64,000 nucleotides of DNA. Origin: Williamsia sp. 1135 (GTDB lineage Bacteria; Actinomycetota; Actinomycetes; Mycobacteriales; Mycobacteriaceae). Of the stretch, positions 33,137 through 42,864 are shown piece by piece (positions within the stretch are counted from its first letter, which is position 1; each line of letters opens with the position of its first letter). The position numbers and the translations under genes were made by a program. Below the pieces are notes generated by a model. The model did no database searches. It was not told where the DNA came from and worked only from the letters and a program-made list of their open reading frames with translations. Where the stretch lies: assembly GCF_002095395.1 (NCBI RefSeq), contig NZ_MJEI01000106.1, forward strand, positions 62,001-126,000, read 5' to 3'.

Positions 33137-34938
33137 TGCGGGGCTCGTTGCGCTGTCGCCGTCTCCATCGTCTGCAGCCACATCTCCAACATTGCCAGTT
33201 GCCACAGGGAGTTGGAACCGAGGGTTGTGCGGGTCTCGTTGGGCGCCGCGAGCAGCGCCGCCAGCGTGGATTCCTCGTAGAGGCCGCGGTCGCGGGCCGA
33301 CTGCGCCCGTAAAGTGTCGGTGACCAGGTCGAGCACGCCGCCGTCGAGATGCCGGATGCCGGGGACCGGGAAGTACCCCTTCGTCCGGTCGATGACCTCG
33401 GCAGGCAACAGCGCGCGGCTGGCCTGCTTGAGAACACCTTTTCCACCGTGGGCGAGCTTGAGCGCCGGCGGACACGTCGCCGCCAGTTCGACGAACTCGT
33501 GGTCGAGGAAGGGGACCCGGCCCTCGAGCCCCCAGGCCATGGTCATGGTGTCGACGCGTTTGACCGGATCGTCGACGAGCATCACCGTGGTGTCGAGACG
33601 CAGCGCAGCATCCACGGCCGAACCGGCCCCTGGTGCATTCTGGTGGTCGTAGGCGAATTGCCAACTCGGATCGTGATCGAGCCGATACTGCCGCTGCAGC
33701 AACGCATTGAGCTCCTTGTGCGATCGATCGAAGAACACCGACGCGTAGGCCTTGGTGACGTCGTCCCTCGGGGTGTGCTCGAGTGGGGGATACCAGTCGT
33801 ATCCGCCTAGGATCTCATCGGCACCTTGACCGGATTGGACCACCTTGATCGACTTGCTGACCTCCTGGGAGAGCAGATAGAAGGCCACGCAATCGTGACT
33901 GACCATCGGTTCGCTCATGGCCGCAACGGTTCCCGGGATCGCCGGTAGCAATCGGTCGGTACCGATGTGGATCTTGTGGTGGTTGGTACCGAAAGCCTTC
34001 GCGATCAGATCCGAGTATTCGTACTCGTCACCCGATTCACCTGCGGCCGAGTCGAATCCGATGCTGAAAGTCGCCAGGTCGCGCTGTCCCTGCTCGGCGA
34101 GCAATGCCACGACGAGAGACGAGTCGATCCCGCCGGACAGCAGTACGCCGACCGGCACGTCGGCGACCATCCGGCGACGCACGGCAGTGCGCAGCGAATC
34201 GATCAGCTCGGTGCCCCACCGGGTCTCGTCCCAGTCGGCGCGGCTCGGATCCGGTTCAAAAGCCGGCTCCCAGTAGCGCTTTTCGGACGACGTGCCGTCA
34301 CGCGCAATCGTCCGGACGGTCGCCGGCGGCAGCTTCTTGATGCCCTCGTAGATCGTGTGGGGTGCGGGGACGACCGAATGGAACGTCAGGTAGTGGTGCA
34401 GCGCGACGCGGTCGATCGAGGTGTCGACGCCGCCGGCCTCCAGGAGGGCCGGAATCGACGACGCGAACCGGAGCCGCGATCCGGTCTGCGTGAAGTAGAG
34501 CGGCTTGATGCCCAGCCGATCCCGGGCCAATGTCAGTTCGCCCGTGTCGGTGTCGACGATGGCGAAGGCGAACATCCCGATCAGGTGGTCGACGCAGTCG
34601 GTGCCCCAGCGGTGAAAGGCCTTGAGGATGACCTCGCTGTCGGCGGTGGAGAAAAACGAATAGCCGTACCCGGACAGTTCGTCGCGCAGTTCTCGGTAGT
34701 TGTAGATACAGCCGTTGAAGACCAGCGCCAGTCCGAGGGCCGCGTCGACCATCGGCTGCGCACCGCGCGCCGACAGGCCGATGATCTCGAGCCGTCGATG
34801 TCCCAGTGCCACATGGCGATGCAGGTAGACACCTTCGCCGTCCGGACCGCGGGCCGTCATGGATTCGGTCATCGCGGCCACCGCCGCCAGGTTGGGGCGT
34901 GTGCCGTCGAAGGTGATCTCGCCGCTGATCCCGCACAT
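33133..34938 (-). CDS. AsnB-type glutamine amidotransferase, close to N-acetylglutaminylglutamine amidotransferases
   Basis: 601 aa. The N-terminal class II glutaminase has nucleophile Cys2 (MCGISGEI); the synthetase half has the PP-loop LLSGGIDSS near residue 270. Family enzymes convert a carboxylate to an amide using glutamine and ATP. Segments such as GVDTSIDRVALHHYLTFHSV, PMVSHDCVAFYLLSQEVSK and VVQSGQGADEILGGYDWYPP look, from memory, very like the amidotransferase of the NAGGN osmoprotectant system. It starts 3 nt after the ligase gene, with GAAGGACG as ribosome site, and overlaps the S9 peptidase gene. A plain asparagine synthetase cannot be excluded, but the neighbours argue against it. 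Confidence 0.9.
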   Translation of the reverse strand: MCGISGEITFDGTRPNLAAVAAMTESMTARGPDGEGVYLHRHVALGHRRLEIIGLSARGAQPMVDAALGLALVFNGCIYNYRELRDELSGYGYSFFSTADSEVILKAFHRWGTDCVDHLIGMFAFAIVDTDTGELTLARDRLGIKPLYFTQTGSRLRFASSIPALLEAGGVDTSIDRVALHHYLTFHSVVPAPHTIYEGIKKLPPATVRTIARDGTSSEKRYWEPAFEPDPSRADWDETRWGTELIDSLRTAVRRRMVADVPVGVLLSGGIDSSLVVALLAEQGQRDLATFSIGFDSAAGESGDEYEYSDLIAKAFGTNHHKIHIGTDRLLPAIPGTVAAMSEPMVSHDCVAFYLLSQEVSKSIKVVQSGQGADEILGGYDWYPPLEHTPRDDVTKAYASVFFDRSHKELNALLQRQYRLDHDPSWQFAYDHQNAPGAGSAVDAALRLDTTVMLVDDPVKRVDTMTMAWGLEGRVPFLDHEFVELAATCPPALKLAHGGKGVLKQASRALLPAEVIDRTKGYFPVPGIRHLDGGVLDLVTDTLRAQSARDRGLYEESTLAALLAAPNETRTTLGSNSLWQLAMLEMWLQTMETATAQRAPQ

Positions 34939-34941
34939 GCG

Positions 34942-37554
34942 TCAACGTCCTTCGTTCTGTGTTCCGGTCAGTATCCAGGTGTCTTTCCCGCCACCGCCGC
35001 GAGAGGAGTTCACGATCATGCTGCCCGACGGGGCCACTCGTGTCAGTGCGGCGGGGACCATGTGCGCGGTCACCTGGTCGTTGCCGTCGGCCCGCAGGTG
35101 GACAAACGCGCGCAGATCCACGTGGTGGGGGTAAAGCCCTTGGCCATCGAATGTCGGATGGGTCGACAGGCGCACGACTTCTTGGGCGACGAATCGTTCG
35201 GGATGCCCGATCAGATCCTTCCGCCGCTCCGCGAGCTCCTGTTCGGTGGCCTCCGGGCCGATCATCACACCCGAACCGCCCAGGCCGTCAATGGGTTTGA
35301 TCACCAGTTCCTCCATGCGGGACAGAACATGGTCGCGCTGCTCCCGCTCGGCGCACAGCCACGTCGGGATCTGCTCGATGGCCGGTTCCTCGTTCAGGTA
35401 GTAGCGAATCATCTCTGGGACAAATGAGTAGACGGCCTTGTCGTCGGCGATGCCGTTGCCCAGCGCGTTGGCGATGGACAACGTGCCGGCGGCCAGCGCG
35501 TTCAGAATCGGATGCCGCAGTGCTTCGCCGTCGGCGCCCACCGACGACAGCAGCATGTCCTCGTCCATCCGGGCGAAGATGACGTTGACCCGCACGTCCT
35601 TGCCGCGGATGCGGGCCGAGAGACCCTTGCCGTCGGCGCGCAGATCGGGGCAGTCGACAACTGCGATCCCTGCCCGCTCAGCGATCATCGAGTGCTCGAA
35701 CCAGGCGGAGTCCTCCCAGCCCGCGCTGAGCAGGACCGTCACCCCGTCGGTGGCGGCGTTGGGCGGCTGGGCCGCGTCGAGGGTGTCGGCGATCATCTGC
35801 GGTATCCCGTCGACCGACTCGATGTCCTCGGGTCCGAACAGCTCTCCGAGGTACCGGGTCATCAGGGTTCGGTTGCTGATCGCGAAGGCGATCCCGGAAG
35901 GTACGCGAAGGTTGTCCTCGAGTACCTGGAACTTGCCAGGACCCGTCGAGATCAGGTCGGTGCCACAGATGTGGGTGCGGACCGGCTGGGACAGCGGCGC
36001 CGCGCCGGCACTGCGGTACCCGGGTGCGCGGTCGAGGATCTCGGCCGGGATCACGGCGTCGCCGATGATCTGCTGCTCGCCGTACACATCGATCAAAAAT
36101 GCGTTGAGCGCCAGAGCCCGCTGGCGAAGTCCCACCGAAATGCCATCCCAAGTGGGGGCGTCGATGATGCGAGGCATCACATCCAGCGAGAATATCTGTG
36201 GCCTCGCCTGGCCACTCACCTTGAACGTCATCCCGCCGGCGCTCTGCTGACCCTCCATCTGATGCTGTCGGTTGCGGAGTGCAATGGGTCCCAGGCCGGT
36301 GACGGTCTCGGCCACGCGGGCGTAATCCGGACGAGCGAGACCGGCCGGATCGAAGACCTCGTCGTAGTCGTCCGGCGTGGGCTCTACACCGACCGCCGGC
36401 GAGTAGGTGTGCACCATCGGGTTGGCGGGGTCCACCATCCTCGGGGAGGCGGGGGCGTCGCCGGCGGTCTCGGCGATGAGTGTGTCGACCACATCGGACA
36501 GATGTCCGCGCCTTCGCAGCGCCCGGCGCTGACGGGCCGAAGAGCTCCCCACGGAGATCGCGGTGTCGATGAGTTCGATGACGGTGTCCCAGTCACCGGT
36601 CGCCTCGAGCTGAGGTTGCAGCATCGCCGCCAGATCACCGATGATCTCGGCCGCCGGTCGCGGCTCGGCGGCCACGACGTCGATCAGGTCGGCCTCGAGA
36701 CCCGAACGCGCTGCCTGCCAGATGGCGGCGCGATACAACGTCGGCGATACGTCGATGCCGGCCCGACCCTGCTCCATCCCGGCGACTTCCCGCTGCACCA
36801 GCGCGCGATAGAGCCCGGCGATCAGAGCGATGGTGTCGACCGAGGGACAGCTGTCACAGGCCCGGATCTCCAGGGTGGGTTGCATCGCCGAAGGACGTAC
36901 GTCGTAATAGACCATCCCCGGGTCGGTGATCACGCCGGTGCTGATCAGCCGCGCGATTTCGTCGTCGTACTCGGCTGCCGACTCGAGCCGCGGGAACGGC
37001 CCGGTGGTGGGCCAGCGCTGCCACACGAGCGTCCGGGAGCTGGCGTATCCGGTGTCCGACCCGTCGGACCAGAAGGGGGAGCTCGCAGAGAGAGCGAGCA
37101 GAGTCGGGATGTAGGGGCTGAGCCGCCAGGCGAGCTGGACGGCCTGGTCGCGGTTGGCAACGTCGACGTGGACCTGCGTACCGCAGATCAGTTGTTCCCG
37201 GGCGAGTAACTGGTAGTCCGCGAGCATCTGCCGGTATCGCGGGGACTCGGTGACCTGAAGTTCGGTCGGGACCGCCAGCGGAACGCCACCGGCGGCGACG
37301 ACCCCGATCCCCAGGTCCGCCGCCGTCTTGGCGAGGATCGCCCGGTGTTCCCGCAGATCTTGACGGAGGTCGGACAGCTTCGAGAACACGCCGCTGTTGA
37401 CTTCGATGACGCAACGCTGCAGTTCTTCCACATAGCCGCCGGTGTCGGGGAGCGCGTCGAGCAACTCGGGCGCGCGCGGAGTGAGCCGGCGTGTGCGTAG
37501 GTCGACGAGGTGAAATTCTTCCTCGACTCCAATGTTGCGAACCAGGTCGTCCAT
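34942..37554 (-). CDS. Fusion of YbdK-like carboxylate-amine ligase and circularly permuted type 2 ATP-grasp
   Basis: 870 aa with two ligase domains. Residues 1-370 resemble gamma-glutamate-cysteine ligase family 2/YbdK (NIGVEEEFHLVD, VIEVNSGVFS, ICGTQVHVDVANRDQAVQL, LEIRACDSCPSVD). After a linker around 372-395, residues about 398-860 resemble circularly permuted ATP-grasp proteins (TFKVSGQARPQIFSLDVMPR, LEDNLRVPSGIAFAI, VIKPIDGLGGSGVMIGP, RAFVHLR). Both families join a carboxylate to an amine with ATP, so the protein probably makes a short peptide in two steps. It leads the operon with the amidotransferase and peptidase. ATG at 37552-37554 has no good ribosome site, only CGGCAGG directly adjacent; a minus-strand TAAATG about 25 nt upstream could be a -10. 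Confidence 0.9.
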   Translation of the reverse strand: MDDLVRNIGVEEEFHLVDLRTRRLTPRAPELLDALPDTGGYVEELQRCVIEVNSGVFSKLSDLRQDLREHRAILAKTAADLGIGVVAAGGVPLAVPTELQVTESPRYRQMLADYQLLAREQLICGTQVHVDVANRDQAVQLAWRLSPYIPTLLALSASSPFWSDGSDTGYASSRTLVWQRWPTTGPFPRLESAAEYDDEIARLISTGVITDPGMVYYDVRPSAMQPTLEIRACDSCPSVDTIALIAGLYRALVQREVAGMEQGRAGIDVSPTLYRAAIWQAARSGLEADLIDVVAAEPRPAAEIIGDLAAMLQPQLEATGDWDTVIELIDTAISVGSSSARQRRALRRRGHLSDVVDTLIAETAGDAPASPRMVDPANPMVHTYSPAVGVEPTPDDYDEVFDPAGLARPDYARVAETVTGLGPIALRNRQHQMEGQQSAGGMTFKVSGQARPQIFSLDVMPRIIDAPTWDGISVGLRQRALALNAFLIDVYGEQQIIGDAVIPAEILDRAPGYRSAGAAPLSQPVRTHICGTDLISTGPGKFQVLEDNLRVPSGIAFAISNRTLMTRYLGELFGPEDIESVDGIPQMIADTLDAAQPPNAATDGVTVLLSAGWEDSAWFEHSMIAERAGIAVVDCPDLRADGKGLSARIRGKDVRVNVIFARMDEDMLLSSVGADGEALRHPILNALAAGTLSIANALGNGIADDKAVYSFVPEMIRYYLNEEPAIEQIPTWLCAEREQRDHVLSRMEELVIKPIDGLGGSGVMIGPEATEQELAERRKDLIGHPERFVAQEVVRLSTHPTFDGQGLYPHHVDLRAFVHLRADGNDQVTAHMVPAALTRVAPSGSMIVNSSRGGGGKDTWILTGTQNEGR

Positions 37555-37600
37555 CCTGCCGAGCGTAAGCGCATTTATGGGCTTGGGCAGGGCGAGACGA

Positions 37601-38095
37601 TCAGGCCGGGGTGACCCACGTGGTGATGTCGCAATGCACCACCTCGACGCCCCGATGATCAGTGATCGCGACGGTCACGACCACGTCCCGGCCCTCGGTG
37701 ACCGTGGCCCAATCGAGCGGCTCGGACAGGGTGGCGACCGCACGCAGACCGGTCGTCGCCTTGGTCAAATACTGGCTGTTCATGCCCTTCGGGATCCACC
37801 GATGGGTGGTGGGGGTGGTCGCCTCCATCAACATCCCCATCGCGGTCTCGGCGAGATTGCACGCAGCGATCGCGTGAAAAGTTCCGATGTGATTGCGGAT
37901 ACCGAACCACTTGGGTGCGGTGACCTCGCAGTAGCCGGGCTCCATTGTCTTGACGTACGGGAGGATCGTCGCGAAATAGGGGACCCGGACGCACATGCCA
38001 ACGGAGAACAGCGTGGAGCCCAGGCGTCCGGCGGGGAGCTTTCGACGAAAGCGATAGGTGGGACTGCCGGTGGCGGGAGTGCTGGAGACGGTCAT
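37601..38095 (-). CDS. Hotdog-fold protein (DUF4442-like)
   Basis: Small cytoplasmic protein of 164 aa, resembling hotdog-fold thioesterase-like proteins of the DUF4442 group. The segment HIGTFHAIAACNLAETAMGML, read as separate blocks HIGTFHAIAA and NLAETAMGML, is the hotdog helix with its conserved turn. The substrate is unknown; acyl-CoA is the usual guess. It lies 46 nt upstream of the ligase gene on the same strand, with its own ATG, and could be the first gene of that operon or independent. Confidence 0.75.
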   Translation of the reverse strand: MTVSSTPATGSPTYRFRRKLPAGRLGSTLFSVGMCVRVPYFATILPYVKTMEPGYCEVTAPKWFGIRNHIGTFHAIAACNLAETAMGMLMEATTPTTHRWIPKGMNSQYLTKATTGLRAVATLSEPLDWATVTEGRDVVVTVAITDHRGVEVVHCDITTWVTPA

Positions 38096-38121
38096 GGAGA
38101 GCCACCTTACCGCCCGGTAAG

Positions 38122-39630
38122 TTACCGTGGGCGGCAGGATGAGAAGTCGTCCGACAAAGCGAACCGTTCGCCGCTGAGCTGCCTTTTCGCCTTACTGCGC
38201 CCGATGTTGAACTCGGTCCATCCGTTGTCGGATCGAACGTCACGGGCGATCTTGCGCAGCACGCACGCGCGAAGGTCGGCCGGGAGCTCGAGCAGGGCAC
38301 CTGTCGCGTCTGCTGAGAGGTCGGCAAGGTAGTAGGTGTCGATCTTGCCCGTCTTCTCGAACCGGTCGACGTTGGCCTGTGCGATTCGGCTATCCGGGTT
38401 GTACGCGGCAAACGACAGGGTGGCAGCGATCGTGAGAAGGCCGATGGCCCTCGGTAATTGGCGCGTTCGGAGTCCGACACCCGCGACGATAAGCGCGAGA
38501 AGTATGGCCCCGAGCCATAATTCGGTGGCCATCACGCTGACGCGCAATCGAGTGGCGCCGAAAGTGTCCATGTACAGGCTCATACGATGCAGCGCCGACA
38601 CGACGACTGCCAGCGCCGCGAGACACAGGCCGCCAAGGATCGCGCGTACCAGGACTCGCCGGCTCATCGTGCTGCGGTCGGCTCGTTGCCATCCGATGGA
38701 GACCACCAGGATCGTCAGCGCGGTGACAGCAAAGAGCTGCCAGAATCCACTGCGTGCGTAGTCGGCGTAGGTGAGCCCGGCGGTCTGCTGCACATAGGCG
38801 TCGCCGCCGAACATCGCGCGGGTCTGGGTGATCAGGAAGGCCGCGTACAGCGCCAGAACCGTGCCAGTGGGCACGGCCCACATCCAAGTGTCCGACGATG
38901 TCTTCGGATGCCCATCGGTGATCGCCGGACGCGCGAAACGGATGTAGCACCCCAGCGCGGTGAAGACGCCGACCGCAAGTCCGGCAATGACATTCGATCC
39001 GACATCGGCGTTTCCGAAGTGCGGCACGACGCTGTCGACAAGCGATGCGAACGCCGCGTCGGCGCCGGCGAACAGCGCGACGAACACCGTGAACAGCGCG
39101 ATGGTGAGCAACCCGACTTTGATCACCGCCCCGACGTTCTCGACCGGTCTGTTGCTACGCGCCGAGGCGGCGCCACGGTAGATCCACCCAGCCGCCCCGA
39201 AAGCCAGAACGATCGGTGCCACCATCGTGAACGCCATCTCTCGGATCGACCGGGCGCCGACGACGAGGACGCCGGTCGCGATCAGGGAGACGACAATGCA
39301 TGTCAGTGACAACCACTCCGCACTGCGCCACCCGGCAACTGCCAGCAGCGCAGCGATGCTGGTTGCCGCAATGACCTGGGGACGACTGGGTCGATCGGGG
39401 GAGCCGACGAACACTGCGCTCAACACGGCGACACCGGTGAGTGCGACGCCGATACCCACCAGCGTCGTCGGGATCAGGACCGCGGCCGCGGTCGCGGCGA
39501 TCACCGCTGACGCGAGAACCCGCGCCGGTGCGACATGGGGCAGCCCTGCGGACACTGTGAGGTGAGGCCGGCGGGACGGTTTCTTGGTCGATAGCAGCGG
39601 AGGGGCTTGCGGCAGATCTATTTCGGGCAT
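38122..39630 (-). CDS. Multi-pass membrane protein (DUF4153/DUF4173 type)
   Basis: Membrane protein of 502 aa with roughly a dozen hydrophobic segments and a short cytoplasmic tail rich in charged residues (GRSKAKRQLSGERF). The segment LFAGADAAFASLVDSVVPH is typical of DUF4173 proteins. Function unknown. It starts 46 nt after the sensor kinase gene on the same strand, so it is probably co-transcribed with the two-component system and may be its target or partner. Confidence 0.82.
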   Translation of the reverse strand: MPEIDLPQAPPLLSTKKPSRRPHLTVSAGLPHVAPARVLASAVIAATAAAVLIPTTLVGIGVALTGVAVLSAVFVGSPDRPSRPQVIAATSIAALLAVAGWRSAEWLSLTCIVVSLIATGVLVVGARSIREMAFTMVAPIVLAFGAAGWIYRGAASARSNRPVENVGAVIKVGLLTIALFTVFVALFAGADAAFASLVDSVVPHFGNADVGSNVIAGLAVGVFTALGCYIRFARPAITDGHPKTSSDTWMWAVPTGTVLALYAAFLITQTRAMFGGDAYVQQTAGLTYADYARSGFWQLFAVTALTILVVSIGWQRADRSTMSRRVLVRAILGGLCLAALAVVVSALHRMSLYMDTFGATRLRVSVMATELWLGAILLALIVAGVGLRTRQLPRAIGLLTIAATLSFAAYNPDSRIAQANVDRFEKTGKIDTYYLADLSADATGALLELPADLRACVLRKIARDVRSDNGWTEFNIGRSKAKRQLSGERFALSDDFSSCRPR

Positions 39631-39676
39631 GGGGTATCGCCTCTCGAAGATTGTCGGAAATGGTTGTGCGCTGGTG

Positions 39677-40674
39677 TCAGTGCGTGGGGTGTACCGGCAA
39701 CCGGATCCTGATGCGGCATCCGTGTGGATCGTCGACGACGTCGATGTCTCCGGCGTGCAGGTTGATCACCCACTGGGCGATGGCCAGACCCAGACCGGTT
39801 CCGCCGTCGCGCGAACCGCCTCGGGTGAATCGTTCGAAGATGCGGGCGCGTTCGGCGGGTGCGATGCCAGGTCCCTCATCGGCGACATCGAGGACAACGG
39901 TGTCGCCCAGCTGTCGGCCGGCCACCTCGACCGTCGAACCGGTGGGTGCGTGACGGGCCGCGTTGTCGAGGAGGTTCGCGAAAACCTGATGGAGTCGCGC
40001 TTCGTCCGCCTCAACCGTGAGAGTCGAAGCGATGTTTACCGCGAACGCGATGTCGGCGCGCGATCGCAATCGGCATCGGCTACGGCGACGGTGGCGAAAC
40101 TGTGGAGGTCGATCCGGTCATAGTCGAGCTGGGCCACGCCGCCCTCGACCCGGGACAGATCGAGCAACTCGTTGATGAGGCGACCCAGTCGATCTGTCTG
40201 GCCGAGCGCCCGCTCGAGAGTCTCCTGATCGGGACGGCTCACGCCGTCGACGAGGTTCTCCAGGACGGCGTGCAGGGCGGCCACCGGTGTTCGGAGTTCG
40301 TGGGCGACATTGCCGATGACCTCGCGACGGTATTTGTCTTCGTCGGCCAGATCGTCCGCCATCTGGTTGAACGCCGTCGCGAGTGTGCCGATCTCGTCCC
40401 TCGACGTGGCGCGGACCCTGGCCGTGTAGTCGCCACGCGACATCCGGCGGACGGCTCCAGTCATCTCGCGCAGTGGCGAGGTCATTCCGTGAGCGAGGAC
40501 GAACGTCACGACGAATGCGACGAGCAAGGCCATCAGTAACGCGTAGCGGAACTGCCATCGCGCCGTGACCCAGAACGAGAAACTCGAGATGGTGAGGGCG
40601 GCCCCGACCACGACGGCGGTCTTGACTTTGAAGGACCGCAGCATATCCAGCGGGCGGGGAAGGGTGAGGGTCAT
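39677..40674 (-). pseudogene. Sensor histidine kinase, frameshifted between HisKA and ATPase domains
   Basis: The first part (ATG at 40672-40674, overlapping the regulator stop as ATGA) has one or two membrane segments (about residues 20-61), a HAMP domain and the phospho-acceptor HELRTP at His125. The frame then runs into a stop at 40036. The neighbouring frame (39677-40069) supplies the missing end: NLLDNAARHAP (N box), DEGPGIAP and GGTGLGLAI. Joining them after ADADCDRA restores a normal kinase of about 332 aa. The break lies in a CG-dinucleotide run near 40056-40064 and fits loss of one base. It is either a true null allele or a sequencing error; the intact regulator next door slightly favours error. 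Confidence 0.85.
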
Positions 40675-41384
40675 CGCTGCGCGACTTCGAGTGCGTAGCC
40701 GACACCGTGGACCGTGCGGATGCGCCCGGAGCCGACCTTCTGCCGCAGCGACCGGATGTGGGAGTCGACGGTGCGCGTCTCGCCGGCGTCCGGCCATTGC
40801 CACGCGGCTTCGAGGAGTTGTCCGCGACTCAGAACCGCGCCTGGGTGACTCGCGAGCGAAACCAAGAGGTCGAACTCGGTGCGCGTCAGGTGAACAAGAG
40901 CTCCGGACACCGAGATCTGCCGCGCGGCGTGATCGATCAGAAGGTCGCCGAGGTCCTGGACAGACGACTGTTGCGAGCCGGCGACGAGATCGGCCGATCG
41001 GTACCGATCGGCCCGTCGCAGCAGCGCACGGGTCCGAGCGACGAGTTCGCGCATCGAGAACGGCTTGGACAGGTAGTCGTCAGCGCCCACACCGAGTCCG
41101 ATGACCAAATCGGTCTCGCCGGACCGGGCGGTCAGCATCAGAACCGGGGTCGGCGAGTGCGCCTGGATCCGCCGGCACACCTCGAGCCCGTCCATGCCCG
41201 GCAGCATCAGATCGAGTATCACCACATCGGGGGAGGAGCTAGCATGCTCGGCCAGAGCGCCTGGACCTGACTCGGCGGTGGTGACGTCAAAACCCTCGGC
41301 CAGCATCCGGTCCGCGATCGTCTGCCGGATCAACGGCTCGTCGTCGACGACCAGCACGGTTGGTGCGCTGTTGGTGGGCTTCAT
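40671..41384 (-). CDS. OmpR/PhoB-family response regulator
   Basis: 237 aa. Receiver domain with acidic pocket VVDDE, phospho-acceptor Asp58 (VVILDLMLPG) and the conserved Lys in YLSKPF. The C-terminal winged helix includes LTRTEFDLLVSLASHPGAVL and TVDSHIRSLRQKVG. It is paired with the downstream kinase (ATGA overlap) and probably with the DUF4173 membrane protein. The ATG start at 41382-41384 is chosen because the receiver fold begins there; an upstream GTG at 41466-41468 is less likely. It is divergent from the ribosomal operon. Confidence 0.95.
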   Translation of the reverse strand: MKPTNSAPTVLVVDDEPLIRQTIADRMLAEGFDVTTAESGPGALAEHASSSPDVVILDLMLPGMDGLEVCRRIQAHSPTPVLMLTARSGETDLVIGLGVGADDYLSKPFSMRELVARTRALLRRADRYRSADLVAGSQQSSVQDLGDLLIDHAARQISVSGALVHLTRTEFDLLVSLASHPGAVLSRGQLLEAAWQWPDAGETRTVDSHIRSLRQKVGSGRIRTVHGVGYALEVAQR

Positions 41385-41887
41385 GGTTGCGACGTTAGCT
41401 GCGGGTTGTCCGCAGACTGCGGGGATGATGTGAAGGAACTGTGAAGGTAGGGCCAGTTCCGGGGGCAATTTGGACCTACGCCGGATCTATTGCATACTTG
41501 TCGGGTTGCCTTGATCGGCAGCTGGGCTAGTTGCGCCTGTCGATCAGAGAGCACCACCGGACAAACCAAGCGGTTTCCGAACTGGTTTGAGTATCTGTCG
41601 TGGCGCACAACATGCAAAGTATGACCCCGCGTCCGCAAGGACGCACCGGTACAAAGTGATGGCGCGTGCGCATAAGTGTGTGTAGAGATCGCGACACACC
41701 CGAGCGCGTGGACCGGAGGCCCGCCTCGGCGGGCATGTACGAACGGCTCGCGCAAGCGGGCTTTGAACAATGACAGATGAACAGCGTCGATCACCACCGC
41801 GAGGTAATGGTCACGAGGGTGCGGCCACTGCGTCGCGACCACGAGGTGTTCATCTGTGCAGCCGAAAATGACGGAAGAGGACACAGC
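41385..41887. other. Long leader/intergenic region before the S10 operon
   Basis: About 500 bases with no convincing gene between the divergent response regulator and rpsJ. It must hold the S10 operon promoter and a 5' leader. A 7-bp hairpin, GCCCGCC/GGCGGGC, is at 41719-41734. No confident -35/-10 pair or known L4-type leader structure could be identified by eye. Confidence 0.5.
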
Positions 41888-42193
41888 GTGGCGGGACAAA
41901 AGATCCGCATCCGGCTCAAGGCTTACGACCATGAGGCGATCGACGCGTCGGCGCGGAAGATCGTTGAAACCGTGACCCGTACGGGTGCACGCGTGGTCGG
42001 CCCTGTGCCGTTGCCCACCGAAAAGAACGTGTATTGCGTCATCCGCTCGCCGCACAAGTACAAGGACTCGCGCGAGCACTTCGAGATGCGTACACACAAG
42101 CGACTGATCGACATCCTCGATCCCACGCCGAAGACCGTTGACGCCCTGATGCGCATCGATCTGCCGGCCAGCGTCGACGTCAACATCCAGTGA
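41888..42193 (+). CDS. rpsJ: 30S ribosomal protein S10
   Basis: 101 aa, full length. It is part of the 30S head and also the NusB partner in antitermination. It begins [18 protein letters not shown] and contains [20 protein letters not shown]. The GTG start at 41888 is preceded by GGAAGAGG at good spacing. First gene of the S10 operon; 17 nt before rplC. Confidence 0.99.
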   Translation: MAGQKIRIRLKAYDHEAIDASARKIVETVTRTGARVVGPVPLPTEKNVYCVIRSPHKYKDSREHFEMRTHKRLIDILDPTPKTVDALMRIDLPASVDVNIQ

Positions 42194-42210
42194 GTGGCGG
42201 GATTTAACAG

Positions 42211-42861
42211 ATGACTCAGAGAAATGTGAAGGGAATCCTGGGCACGAAGCTCGGGATGACCCAGGTCTTCGACGAAGACAACCGGGTGATCCCGGTGACC
42301 GTCGTCAAGGCCGGACCCAACGTGATCACCCAGATCCGTACCGAAGAGACCGACGGCTACACCGCCGTGCAGCTCGCCTACGGTGCCATCGATCCGCGCA
42401 AGGTCACCAAGCCTGTCGCCGGACAGTTTGCCAAGGCCGGGGTCACCCCGCGGCGGCATGTGTCCGAGATCCGAGTCCACGACGTGTCCGAGTACACGGT
42501 GGGACAGGAACTGACGGCAGAGATCTTCGTCGACGGAGCGCTGGTCGACGTGACCGGTACCTCCAAGGGCAAAGGCTTCGCCGGTGTCATGAAGCGTCAC
42601 GGCTTCAAGGGCCTGGGCGCGAGCCACGGCGTGCACCGCGTGCACCGCTCGCCCGGATCCATCGGTGGTTGCGCCACCCCCGGTCGCGTGTTCAAGGGCA
42701 TGCGGATGGCCGGCCGGATGGGCAACGACAAGGTCACCACCCAGAACCTCAAGGTTCACAAGGTGGATGCCGAGTCCGGCCTCCTGCTGATCAAGGGAGC
42801 GATCCCCGGTCGCAAGGGCGCCATCGTCATCGTTCGCGACGCAATGAAGGGTGGTGCATAG
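42211..42861 (+). CDS. rplC: 50S ribosomal protein L3
   Basis: 216 aa. One of the early assembly proteins of the large subunit. It has the usual start [14 protein letters not shown] and the [13 protein letters not shown] loop that reaches the peptidyl-transferase area. ATG start. Followed 3 nt later by rplD. Confidence 0.99.
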   Translation: MTQRNVKGILGTKLGMTQVFDEDNRVIPVTVVKAGPNVITQIRTEETDGYTAVQLAYGAIDPRKVTKPVAGQFAKAGVTPRRHVSEIRVHDVSEYTVGQELTAEIFVDGALVDVTGTSKGKGFAGVMKRHGFKGLGASHGVHRVHRSPGSIGGCATPGRVFKGMRMAGRMGNDKVTTQNLKVHKVDAESGLLLIKGAIPGRKGAIVIVRDAMKGGA

Positions 42862-42864
42862 CCA

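Noticed and set aside
33967-37209. Two long rightward open frames opposite the amidotransferase and the ligase fusion
   Set aside because: Antisense shadows caused by high-GC codon bias; the leftward genes have clear domains and coupled starts.
41385-41887. Known regulatory RNA or riboswitch in the S10 leader
   Set aside because: Only a short 7-bp hairpin is visible; no recognised leader architecture could be matched by eye.
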